Shown here: in pieces, positions 16,120 to 23,021 of the stretch
How positions within the stretch are numbered: position 1 is the first letter of the stretch
Layout: each line of letters begins with the position of its first letter
NCBI GenBank assembly: GCA_021847945.1
Contig: JAJZNG010000126.1
Span: 10,651 to 50,565, forward strand
DNA length: 39,915 nt
DNA from: Actinomycetes bacterium
Lineage (GTDB): Bacteria > Actinomycetota > Acidimicrobiia > Acidimicrobiales > Palsa-688
Direction of reading: 5' to 3'
The notes under the pieces: generated by a model
Seen by the model: the letters and a program-made list of their open reading frames with translations, nothing else
The model's database searches: none
Told to the model about the DNA's origin: nothing
Translations under genes and position numbers: made by a program

Positions 16120-18022
16120 ACGGCCACACCCGGATCTTCCCCGGTGCGATACGCACCTCGCATCGTCCGCCGTCGACCATCTGATACGGGTATTCGAACG
16201 ACATAGTGCTGTGCGACACTCCCCCGCTTGCAGCGGGGGAGTGTCGCGAGAGGATCTCGACGCCGCCTTCCAAGCGGACCAGCACCTGCCGGTTCACCGC
16301 GAAATCGGTGACGTCCACGATCAACCCGGTTTGAGTCCTCCCGGCAGCGGACGCCGTGAAAGCCGGCCCGGTAGCGGACCCACCAACAGCCGTCCCGACC
16401 GGGTAGACCTCGACGTCTTCTGGGCGCACCGCCCACGACACCCTGTCCCCCGGAGCGAACCCGCTCACGTCGGCCGGGAAGGCTGCGTCGCCGGCGATGA
16501 GAGTCCCCGGAGGCGAGGCGACGCCTTCGAGGACGTTCTCGACTCCCACGAGCCTTGCCACCTCAGCCGACGCCGGGTAACGGAACACCTCCCCCACCGC
16601 CCCAGCTTGTAGCACTCGACCCGCTTCGAGCACGATCACCTCGTCAGCCAGGATCGCCGCCTCCGCGGGGTCGTGCGTGACCAGCACAGTCGAAAGGTCG
16701 TTCTCCCGCTGAAGCTTGCGCAGCTCGCGGCGAAGTTGGTTCCTCACGGGCGTGTCGAGAGCCGAGAAAGGCTCGTCGAGAAGCACGACCCGCGGGCCCG
16801 ACGACAGGGCCGCAGCGAAACTCACCCTCTGGCGCTGGCCGCCCGACAGTTGGTGAGGGTAGCGGTCCTCGAGGCCGGCCAACCCCAGACGCTGCACCCA
16901 CCAAGCAGCAACGTCGGCCCGCGCGGCGACACCGAAACGCGCCTGATCCCGCACTGTCAACGTGGGGACGAGACCGTGACCCTGGGGTACGTAGCCGACA
17001 CCCCGTCTCTCCGCCGGCTGGTCAGTCACGTCAAGACCGGAGAAGCGCACCCTGGCAGAGCCGGCACCGAGAAGGCCCGCTATCGACTTGAGGGTCAACG
17101 ACTTGCCCGACCCCGACGGCCCAAGGATGGCGAGGCGGTGGCTTGCCGACTTGTAAGCGACACGAAGAGCGAAAGAGCCCACCTCGACGTCGAGATCCAA
17201 GTCTACGGCCGCCGGAGTGGACCTCCCCGGCGCGACCGGTTCGGGGTCTTCGACCCTGCGGCGCAGAAACGCCGGCCTTCGCGCTGAGAACAGCGCCGTG
17301 GCGACACCGGCCGCGACGAGCACGAGCACGGTCGGGGCTTGCGTGTCTGGTATTCCCGCCCCGGAGAACTGGACGTAGGTGTAGACGGGGATGGTGAAGG
17401 GATGGTAGGCGACTACCACGTTCGCCCCGTACTCGCCGATGGCTCGCAGCCAAGCCAGGAGCAGGCCCGCTCGGATCGCCGGCCCGGCGACTGGCAGGCT
17501 CACCTTCCAAAAACGTGCGATCGGCCCGTGCCCCAGCGTCGCCGCAAGGTCTTCGACCGAAGTGTCAGCCGCGGCGAAAGCCGAACGGGCCGCTACCACG
17601 AGGAAAGGCGCGGACACGAACACCTGCGCTGCGATGATCCCCGCCAGTGAGCTCACGAGACGCCCGTCGAAGAGCCGCCCTATCGTCGTGTAAGGACCGA
17701 AGAGGTAAACGAGGAGTATCCCCGCCATGACCGGCGGAAGGGCGAGGGGCAAAACGACGGCCGCGCCGACGACGCGCGCCAGGCGACCGCGGCTGCGTGC
17801 CAGGACGAAAGCGAGGGGGATCCCGACGACGGCGACGATCGCAGTCGCCACTGTTGCCGCCTCCACGGACGTGCGCAGCGCCGGCCAGAGGCTGGGGCTG
17901 GTGAAGCCGCGCCGGTTGGAGGTGACGAGCCGCCAGGCGAACGCCGCCATCGGGACTACCAGGTAGACGGCGAGCAGACCACCCAGCCATGACAGCGCTC
18001 CTGACGGCCTCGTCGATTTCAA
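16091..18022 (-). CDS. Fused molybdate/tungstate-type ABC permease and ATPase (ModB-ModC fusion)
   Basis: A 643-aa fusion. Residues 1-250 are a ModB/CysT-like permease with the EAA loop (AATLGHGPIARFWKVSLPVAG) that docks the ATPase. Residues 275-510 are the ATPase: Walker A GPSGSGKS (301-308), signature LSGGQRQRV (392-400), Walker B VVLLDEP (412-418), SALD, and the switch histidine in VTHD. The C-terminal 120 residues look like a TOBE/MOP regulatory domain and contain an unusual 15-bp hairpin. With the binding protein upstream it would import molybdate, tungstate or sulfate; I favour molybdate/tungstate from the ModA-like partner. The start is TTG 18022, overlapping the modA stop (TTGA). The fusion is uncommon; these are normally separate genes. 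Confidence 0.9.
   Translation of the reverse strand: MKSTRPSGALSWLGGLLAVYLVVPMAAFAWRLVTSNRRGFTSPSLWPALRTSVEAATVATAIVAVVGIPLAFVLARSRGRLARVVGAAVVLPLALPPVMAGILLVYLFGPYTTIGRLFDGRLVSSLAGIIAAQVFVSAPFLVVAARSAFAAADTSVEDLAATLGHGPIARFWKVSLPVAGPAIRAGLLLAWLRAIGEYGANVVVAYHPFTIPVYTYVQFSGAGIPDTQAPTVLVLVAAGVATALFSARRPAFLRRRVEDPEPVAPGRSTPAAVDLDLDVEVGSFALRVAYKSASHRLAILGPSGSGKSLTLKSIAGLLGAGSARVRFSGLDVTDQPAERRGVGYVPQGHGLVPTLTVRDQARFGVAARADVAAWWVQRLGLAGLEDRYPHQLSGGQRQRVSFAAALSSGPRVVLLDEPFSALDTPVRNQLRRELRKLQRENDLSTVLVTHDPAEAAILADEVIVLEAGRVLQAGAVGEVFRYPASAEVARLVGVENVLEGVASPPGTLIAGDAAFPADVSGFAPGDRVSWAVRPEDVEVYPVGTAVGGSATGPAFTASAAGRTQTGLIVDVTDFAVNRQVLVRLEGGVEILSRHSPAASGGVSHSTMSFEYPYQMVDGGRCEVRIAPGKIRVWPSTPGVPPSE
16213..16247. 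repeat. Perfect 15-bp inverted repeat with 5-nt loop (strong hairpin)
   Basis: GCGACACTCCCCCGC, loop TTGCA, GCGGGGGAGTGTCGC. The stem is perfect and very GC-rich. It lies inside the 3' part of the fused ABC gene (encoding RHSPAASGGVSH) and 94 bp beyond the stop of the convergent HtrA gene. It could act as a stem-type terminator for HtrA or an mRNA 3' structure. No T-run follows on either strand. Confidence 0.9.
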
Positions 18023-18984
18023 GACCCGGAGAGTACCCCGGACAGGCCGGCGGGTACAGTCCCCGACACCGGGACGGGGTGTGACACGACCAGACCGTAC
18101 TTGGCGAGGTCCGCGGAGCCGGTCGGCCCGAGCAGGAACTTCACGAACGCGTCCGCGCCGTCGAGGTGCGGTGCTCCGGCCAAGACGGTGATCGTGTACC
18201 TGGCTTCGAGAGGGGACGGCTCGCCGGTGAGGGGCACGGTCGGGAAGTTACCCGCTTTGGCCTCCACGGAGTAGAAGAAGCCGGCGTCGAGCTGGCCGGC
18301 TTGGAGACGGCCGACGAGGGTGTCTTCTGGGTACACGTCGGCGCTGTCGGTGGCTAGCTTGTCGAGGGCCGGTTCGCCTTGGGCTCTGGCTGCGTCTTGG
18401 AGAGCCGTTACTGTCAACGCTCCTTTCGGATCGGTGGCTGGGTCGGTGCGCCCGACGAGGATCCCAGGCAGGGACACGACCTTGTACCAGGGCATCGTCT
18501 TGAAGTCCGCCGCGTAACGGCTCTTGGGGTTGTAGCCGACGACCAGCGGCGAGTCGGCGAACGTCGCGTACCACGACACCCAGTTGCCGTTCGGCGTTCC
18601 TTCGAGAGCGGCGTCGTTGGAGGGAGCCGCCCCGATGAACACGTCCGCGATGACCGTCTTGGCTTTTATCTCGTTTGCGAGAGCGCCGGCGTTGCCCGAC
18701 TGGCCGTCGAAGTTGAAGCCGGTGGCGCGGTCGAAGTCCGGGCCGATGCCTTTCTCCATGAGGTCTACTAGGGACCCTGCGTAGAGGACGTCTACTGGCC
18801 CGCTGCCCTGCCCGCTCGGGGCGGTGGTGCTCGTCGGAGCAGCGTTGGAGGTGGGGGCCGGGGCGGATGTGGGCGCTGACGTGGACTTCGACGACGTCGA
18901 GCAGGAGGCGAGCAGCGCCGCGCCTGCGGCTAGGGCGGCGACGCCCCGCACCCGGGGTCGGGCAGAACGTTTGGTAGAGATCAT
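18019..18984 (-). CDS. modA: ABC transporter substrate-binding lipoprotein, ModA/WtpA-like
   Basis: A 321-aa exported lipoprotein that should bind an oxyanion (molybdate/tungstate, possibly sulfate) and deliver it to the fused ABC transporter encoded next. The signal peptide ends in the lipobox LASC (Cys28). A Ser/Thr/Pro/Ala linker of about 40 residues follows, then the binding domain: VDVLYAGSLVDLMEKGIGP matches the start of WtpA/ModA-type proteins, and ADVFIGAAPSNDAAL, VVGYNPKSRYA and DAFVKFLLGPTG fit the two-lobe fold. I use ATG 18984, not the ORF-track start at 19005, because 19005 lies inside a perfect operator palindrome and TATGCT stands 6 nt before 18984, pointing to a leaderless mRNA. 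The stop overlaps the ABC start. Confidence 0.87.
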   Translation of the reverse strand: MISTKRSARPRVRGVAALAAGAALLASCSTSSKSTSAPTSAPAPTSNAAPTSTTAPSGQGSGPVDVLYAGSLVDLMEKGIGPDFDRATGFNFDGQSGNAGALANEIKAKTVIADVFIGAAPSNDAALEGTPNGNWVSWYATFADSPLVVGYNPKSRYAADFKTMPWYKVVSLPGILVGRTDPATDPKGALTVTALQDAARAQGEPALDKLATDSADVYPEDTLVGRLQAGQLDAGFFYSVEAKAGNFPTVPLTGEPSPLEARYTITVLAGAPHLDGADAFVKFLLGPTGSADLAKYGLVVSHPVPVSGTVPAGLSGVLSGS

Positions 18985-18990
18985 TGGCCG

Positions 18991-18996
18991 AGCATA
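18991..18996 (-). promoter_or_regulatory. Putative leaderless -10 box (TATGCT) for modA
   Basis: TATGCT on the minus strand lies 6 nt before the ATG at 18984. The -35 position falls inside the adjacent palindrome, so a bound repressor would block RNA polymerase. Confidence 0.55.
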
Positions 18997-19000
18997 GCTC

Positions 19001-19027
19001 ACCAATAGTCAACCTCTGACTATTGGT
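19001..19027. promoter_or_regulatory. Perfect 11-bp palindromic operator upstream of modA
   Basis: ACCAATAGTCA - ACCTC - TGACTATTGGT: two 11-bp arms, no mismatch, 5-nt spacer, AT-rich against a GC-rich background. It lies between the PadR stop (19038) and the modA -10 box (18991-18996). Placement and symmetry fit a repressor dimer site. The cognate protein could be the adjacent PadR or a ModE/TunR-like metal sensor elsewhere. Confidence 0.8.
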
Positions 19028-19037
19028 GGCGGGGGTT

Positions 19038-19589
19038 TTACTTTCCCGCCCTACTCTGCAAGTGCGGGGAACCTTTGACCGCTTCTAGGAACTCGAGGGT
19101 CGCTTTGGAGCTCGACAGGCGCCACTGCGCGACTACCCGCTCGAATCCAGAGGCGCCGTCTCGGACCTTGGAGAGGGACGCGACCTGTCTCACGAGCTTG
19201 GCCCGCTGGGATTCGAGGAGGGGGGCAGGATCGGATCTTGCACGGGAAAGTAGCGCCAGCTTTAAAAGCAGAAGCGACCGCACGTCGCGCACGTGATCCA
19301 CGGGGCGGCCGAGCCAGTCGTCGAGCGCCAGCCTGCCCGCGTCGGTGAGCGAGATAACCGTGCGGGTCGGACCTCGCGTTCCCGGCTCGGCCGCCACCGG
19401 GTGTACCAGCCTGAGAGCTTCCAGCTTGTTGACGGCGTTGTAGACCGCTGGCCTGGCCATGCTCCAAACCGCCCCGAGCTCACCGCCGGGCGCCAGGATC
19501 TGCGCCACGGCGAACCCGTGCGTCGGACCTTCGCCTACCAGCCCGAGGACAGCCCACTCTCCCGGGGAAAGTTCCGGACTCTTCGCCAC
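19038..19589 (-). CDS. PadR family transcriptional regulator
   Basis: A 183-aa DNA-binding protein. The N-terminal winged helix (LSPGEWAVLGLVGEGPTHGFAVAQIL, then RPAVYNAVNKLEALRLV and PTRTVISLTDAGRLALDDWL) is clearly PadR-like. The C-terminal part (about 95-180) is helical and charged, as in PadR subfamily-2 proteins, and would form the dimer or ligand domain. It lies directly upstream of modA on the same strand, so it may control the modA operator; this is inference. The ORF-track start is a TTG at 19607. I prefer GTG 19589 because TAGCCT lies 5 nt before it and this leaves 35 bp to the divergent hydrolase start. Confidence 0.87.
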   Translation of the reverse strand: MAKSPELSPGEWAVLGLVGEGPTHGFAVAQILAPGGELGAVWSMARPAVYNAVNKLEALRLVHPVAAEPGTRGPTRTVISLTDAGRLALDDWLGRPVDHVRDVRSLLLLKLALLSRARSDPAPLLESQRAKLVRQVASLSKVRDGASGFERVVAQWRLSSSKATLEFLEAVKGSPHLQSRAGK

Positions 19590-19594
19590 GCCCG

Positions 19595-19600
19595 AGGCTA
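19595..19600 (-). promoter_or_regulatory. Putative leaderless -10 box (TAGCCT) for the PadR gene
   Basis: TAGCCT on the minus strand, 5 nt before GTG 19589. It faces the TAGCAT box of the hydrolase on the other strand, 11 bp away, so the two polymerases would compete. Confidence 0.45.
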
Positions 19601-19611
19601 CATCCAAGCCG

Positions 19612-19617
19612 TAGCAT
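19612..19617 (+). promoter_or_regulatory. Putative leaderless -10 box (TAGCAT) for the alpha/beta hydrolase
   Basis: TAGCAT on the plus strand, 7 nt before GTG 19625. If real it removes ATG 19616 as start, since that codon would overlap the -10 box. Confidence 0.45.
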
Positions 19618-19624
19618 GATCGCG

Positions 19625-20503
19625 GTGACCAACCCCACGTCCGCTGTCGACGTCTTCTTCTCCGGCCGGGACGCCAACCGCCTAGCCGCCAGCTCGGCGG
19701 GGACGACCGGCGGACCCCCGGTCGTGCTGCTGCACGGCGGTGGCCAGACGCGCCACTCGTGGCGTACGACGCTCGGCTGTCTCGCAGAGCAGGGTTGGAG
19801 CGCTTTCAGCGTGGACCTGCGAGGCCACGGGGACAGCGACTGGGCGCAGGACGGGGACTACTCTCTTGAGGCTTTCGCCGGCGACGTGACCGCCGTAGCG
19901 TCCAGTTTCGACGAGCCTCCCGCCCTGGTAGGAGCCTCCCTCGGAGGGCTGTCAGCCCTGCTAGCGGCGGGGTCGTACCGTCACGGAAGTCTCGCCTCCG
20001 CCCTGGTCCTAGTCGACGTCGCTCCCAGGATCGAAGAGCAGGGACGCCAAAGAGTCGGCCGTTTCATGCTTGAGCACGTCTCGGACGGCTTCGCCAGCCT
20101 TGAGGATGTGGCCGACGCGGTCGCCGCCTACAACCCCCACCGTCCCAGGCCCGCCGACCTGTCCGGGTTGGAGAAGAACCTCCGCTACCGGGACGGCCGT
20201 TGGTACTGGCATTGGGATCCCCGCTTCATGACCGGCCTGCGGGGCGGGCCCGACGAGACCCGCGCCTCGCTCGCCGCCCCCGGGGTGCTCGAACAGGCGG
20301 CGAGATCGGTCGAATGCCCGGTGCTGGTAGTTCGCGGCCGCCAGAGTGACCTTCTAAGCGAAGAGGGAGCCCGGGAGCTGCTCGGCATGGTGAGGCAGGG
20401 GGAGATGGTCGACGTCGCCGGCGCCGGGCACATGGTGGCCGGGGATCGCAACGACGCGTTCAACGACGCCGTCGTCGACTTCCTCGCGAGAGTCCGCGCG
20501 TAG
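19625..20503 (+). CDS. Alpha/beta hydrolase
   Basis: A 292-aa soluble alpha/beta-hydrolase, probably an esterase, lactonase or C-C hydrolase; the substrate is not evident. Marks: VVLLHGGGQTRHSW with the HG oxyanion motif (about 33-46), SVDLRGHGDSDW, the nucleophile elbow VGASLGG (Ser105), VVRGRQSDLLS carrying the likely acid, and GAGHMVAGDRND with the catalytic histidine (about His268). GTG 19625 is preferred over ATG 19616 because of the TAGCAT box. It is followed after 4 bp by the convergent enoyl-CoA hydratase gene. Confidence 0.88.
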   Translation: MTNPTSAVDVFFSGRDANRLAASSAGTTGGPPVVLLHGGGQTRHSWRTTLGCLAEQGWSAFSVDLRGHGDSDWAQDGDYSLEAFAGDVTAVASSFDEPPALVGASLGGLSALLAAGSYRHGSLASALVLVDVAPRIEEQGRQRVGRFMLEHVSDGFASLEDVADAVAAYNPHRPRPADLSGLEKNLRYRDGRWYWHWDPRFMTGLRGGPDETRASLAAPGVLEQAARSVECPVLVVRGRQSDLLSEEGARELLGMVRQGEMVDVAGAGHMVAGDRNDAFNDAVVDFLARVRA

Positions 20504-20507
20504 CGAC

Positions 20508-21314
20508 CTACTCGCTGGTCGGCCCGTCGAAGCTCGGTGCCCGCTTCTCGGCGTGACTGGCGAGGCCCTCGGCCGCGTCGGGACCGCCGAAGCCGTACAT
20601 CTCGTATGCGAGGCTGGCGTCGAGGATCGCCGACTGGGACCGATACCAGTGGTTGAGGGTGTGCTTGGTCCACCGGATTGCCGACTGCGCCCCGCCGGCC
20701 AGCCCGACTGCGACTTCGAGGGCTTTGCCGTGCACGTCGGCGTCGTCTACGCACAGTGACACCAGGCCTATCCGTTCGGCCTCCTCCCCGGTGAGAGCCT
20801 CGCAGGTGAGAAGGTAGTACTTGGCTTTCGCCATGCCGCACAGAAGCGGCCATGCCAAAGCGGCGTGGTCGCCTGCGGCTACCCCGAGTCGGGTGTGGCC
20901 GTCGATGATCTTGGCGCTGCGCCCGACGACGGACACGTCCGCTAGCAGGCCGGCGCATAGGCCGGCGCCCACGGCCGGTCCGTGGATCGCCGAGACGATC
21001 GGCTTGGAACAGTTGATGACGTTGAAAACCAGGTCGCGGGCTTCGCGCATGATCCTGGTCCGGGTCGCGTAGTCGGAGACCATCTCGCCTAGCAGTTCGA
21101 ATGAGCCGCCGGCGGAGAAAGCCCGGCCGGCTCCGCGTAGCAGCGCCACACGGACCGACGGGTCGCGGTCGACGCTGAGCCACACGTCAGCCAACTCCCG
21201 GTGCACCGCCGGGCTTACAGCGTTCAAGCCGGGGGCGTCCATGGTTATGCGCAGCACGCCGTCGGCGGGACGGTCGAAGACCAGCCCGGGGAAAGCTCGG
21301 TAGGGGTCTGCCAT
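20508..21314 (-). CDS. Enoyl-CoA hydratase/isomerase (crotonase) family protein
   Basis: A 268-aa crotonase-fold protein acting on a CoA thioester. The oxyanion-hole segments are present ([11 protein letters not shown] about 65-75, and [12 protein letters not shown] about 111-122). The two glutamates that hydrate enoyl-CoA in classical crotonases are not in their usual places: the first position reads GLCAGLL and the second [10 protein letters not shown]. Asp149 may substitute, so isomerase, hydrolase or another crotonase reaction is possible. The middle ([17 protein letters not shown]) is a recognisable actinobacterial subfamily feature. ATG start with TAGGCT 8 nt upstream, likely leaderless. 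The MFS gene lies 34 bp further upstream on the same strand. Confidence 0.87.
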   Translation of the reverse strand: MADPYRAFPGLVFDRPADGVLRITMDAPGLNAVSPAVHRELADVWLSVDRDPSVRVALLRGAGRAFSAGGSFELLGEMVSDYATRTRIMREARDLVFNVINCSKPIVSAIHGPAVGAGLCAGLLADVSVVGRSAKIIDGHTRLGVAAGDHAALAWPLLCGMAKAKYYLLTCEALTGEEAERIGLVSLCVDDADVHGKALEVAVGLAGGAQSAIRWTKHTLNHWYRSQSAILDASLAYEMYGFGGPDAAEGLASHAEKRAPSFDGPTSE

Positions 21315-21322
21315 GGTCCGCG

Positions 21323-21328
21323 AGCCTA
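21323..21328 (-). promoter_or_regulatory. Putative leaderless -10 box (TAGGCT) for the enoyl-CoA hydratase-like gene
   Basis: TAGGCT on the minus strand, 8 nt before ATG 21314, in the short gap after the MFS gene. It would give the gene its own promoter. Confidence 0.5.
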
Positions 21329-21348
21329 AGCCACCGCAGGGGCAGCGT

Positions 21349-22890
21349 TCACGCCGCTAGAGGCCGGCTGGCGTCCGGCAGAAGAGACGGCCGTGGCAGA
21401 ACCTTGAAGTCTGAGATGTCCTCCAGGCGCCGGCCGCTTGTCTCTTCTCCGAGGAAGGTCACTGTTGCAACCGCGACCAGGGCGACGACGCCGACGACCG
21501 AGTACGCTGCGGCCACCCCGCCGACGGCCAAGAGCGGGGGTATGAACGCCGGGCCGACTATCCCCGACAGAAGCCTCCCGAAACCTTCGGTTGCGCCCGT
21601 CGCCACACCGCGGATCTGCGTCGGGTAACTCTCAGCCGTGTAAACCTTGACGGCCGGGTCGAGGCCGATCCCGAAGAACGACATAACGCCGCCGACGGCC
21701 AGCACGGCCACTCCGCCGCGCACCAAGCCGAAGACGAGCGCTGCCACGGCTGCGATCAGACCGAACCCGACGATCACAGCTTTACGCCCGAGGCGCTCGA
21801 CGAGCCAGGCCTCCAAAAGCTTGCCGGGAATGGACACGCCGACGATCACGGCGGTGAAAGCGAAAGCCGAAGTGAGAGTGAAGCCCATGGAGGTCACCAC
21901 TGTCGGCATGAAGGTCTGGATGGAATAGAAGATGAAGAAGGTACCGCCGAAGGTGACCCACAAGACGGCGGATCGCCGCAGGAACCGACGCGAGAACACT
22001 TCCCGCAGCGGGGTAGTGAACCTTCGCTCCGGATCCGTCCCCGACGGCCCGAAGCCGACCGCAGAACTGGCGCCGAGCACAGAACTGGCGTCGAGCTCAG
22101 GCTCGGGCAGGGGACGGCCGATCTGGTCGCGGACCCGGGCTTCTATCGACGACAGGACCTTTTCCGCCTCGCCCAGCTTGCCCTTGGACTCCAACCACCT
22201 CGGCGACTCGGGAAGCATCTTCCACGCCACGACAGCGAACAGCAGCGGTATGCCGCCGAGCCCGAACATGACCCGCCAGCCGAACGTGTTGGCCACCGAC
22301 GGGATAAGGAGCATCGCCAACAGCGGGGAGAGGAAGTAGCCGACCGAAAGGAACGAGTCGGCCATCCCGGTGAAGCGACCACGGATCGACGGCGGGCAAA
22401 GCTCGGCACCGTAAGCGTAGGGAAGCGGGAAGACAGCACCCATCGCGATCCCGGCGGCGAGACGCAGGGCCACCAGCTCGTCGACGGTGCCGGCGAACGC
22501 AGTGACGAAGGTGAGGACCGCGTACCCTGCAGTCCCGCCGACCAGGACACGTTTACGACCGTAACGGTCCGCCAACCAACCGGCAGGCGCTATGCCTATG
22601 ACGATCCCTATCGTAGAGGCGGTAGCGACGAGGCTCTTAGAGCCGGTGCTCAGATGGTAAAGGTGGCTGAGTGACGGCAGGACGCTGCCGATCAGGCCAA
22701 TGTCGTAGGACTCGGCCAGCCACGCCAAGAACAGCACCACCATTACCGTTCGAAGCCAGCGCGAGTCGGGCAGCCTGTCGAGCCTCTCCGCTGCGCGGAC
22801 TGGGCCCGCAACCCTCGTGGCGCGCGACGCCCCATTTCCAGTGTCTACTGCTGCCGACCGGACCTTGCTTTTGGAGGTTACCGTGCGCAT
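21349..22890 (-). CDS. MFS transporter, sugar-porter/metabolite:H+ symporter type
   Basis: A 513-aa twelve-helix permease. Marks: [18 protein letters not shown] in helix 1 (the acidic residue is typical of AAHS/SP symporters), motif [40 protein letters not shown] in helix 4, [12 protein letters not shown] before the central loop, and the second motif A-like [12 protein letters not shown]. The helix-10/11 phrase [23 protein letters not shown] is characteristic of the sugar-porter/OCT-like branch. It probably imports an organic acid or similar carbon source. ATG 22890 with TAGCGT 7 nt upstream. It is divergent from the double acyl-CoA dehydrogenase across 131 bp, so its substrate may feed that enzyme (inference). 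Confidence 0.92.
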   Translation of the reverse strand: MRTVTSKSKVRSAAVDTGNGASRATRVAGPVRAAERLDRLPDSRWLRTVMVVLFLAWLAESYDIGLIGSVLPSLSHLYHLSTGSKSLVATASTIGIVIGIAPAGWLADRYGRKRVLVGGTAGYAVLTFVTAFAGTVDELVALRLAAGIAMGAVFPLPYAYGAELCPPSIRGRFTGMADSFLSVGYFLSPLLAMLLIPSVANTFGWRVMFGLGGIPLLFAVVAWKMLPESPRWLESKGKLGEAEKVLSSIEARVRDQIGRPLPEPELDASSVLGASSAVGFGPSGTDPERRFTTPLREVFSRRFLRRSAVLWVTFGGTFFIFYSIQTFMPTVVTSMGFTLTSAFAFTAVIVGVSIPGKLLEAWLVERLGRKAVIVGFGLIAAVAALVFGLVRGGVAVLAVGGVMSFFGIGLDPAVKVYTAESYPTQIRGVATGATEGFGRLLSGIVGPAFIPPLLAVGGVAAAYSVVGVVALVAVATVTFLGEETSGRRLEDISDFKVLPRPSLLPDASRPLAA

Positions 22891-22897
22891 AGACGAG

Positions 22898-22903
22898 ACG
22901 CTA
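22898..22903 (-). promoter_or_regulatory. Putative leaderless -10 box (TAGCGT) for the MFS gene
   Basis: TAGCGT on the minus strand, 7 nt before ATG 22890; no Shine-Dalgarno is present. Confidence 0.5.
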
Positions 22904-23009
22904 CGAACGATAACTGTGACAGCGCTTAGGACAATAGAAGAAGATGGTCAGGGAACCCGAAGATCTCGATATGAGCAGCGGCCCTTGTGCGGGCGGCGAC
23001 GAGGCAGGC

Positions 23010-23015
23010 TAGCTT
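23010..23015 (+). promoter_or_regulatory. Putative leaderless -10 box (TAGCTT) for the fused acyl-CoA dehydrogenase
   Basis: TAGCTT on the plus strand, 6 nt before ATG 23022; no Shine-Dalgarno. TTGTGC 19 nt upstream may serve as a weak -35. Confidence 0.5.
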
Positions 23016-23021
23016 TGGCTC

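Noticed and set aside
19135-19160. tRNA-like CTCGAATCC segment
   Set aside because: No acceptor or D/anticodon stems around it; it is inside the PadR coding sequence.
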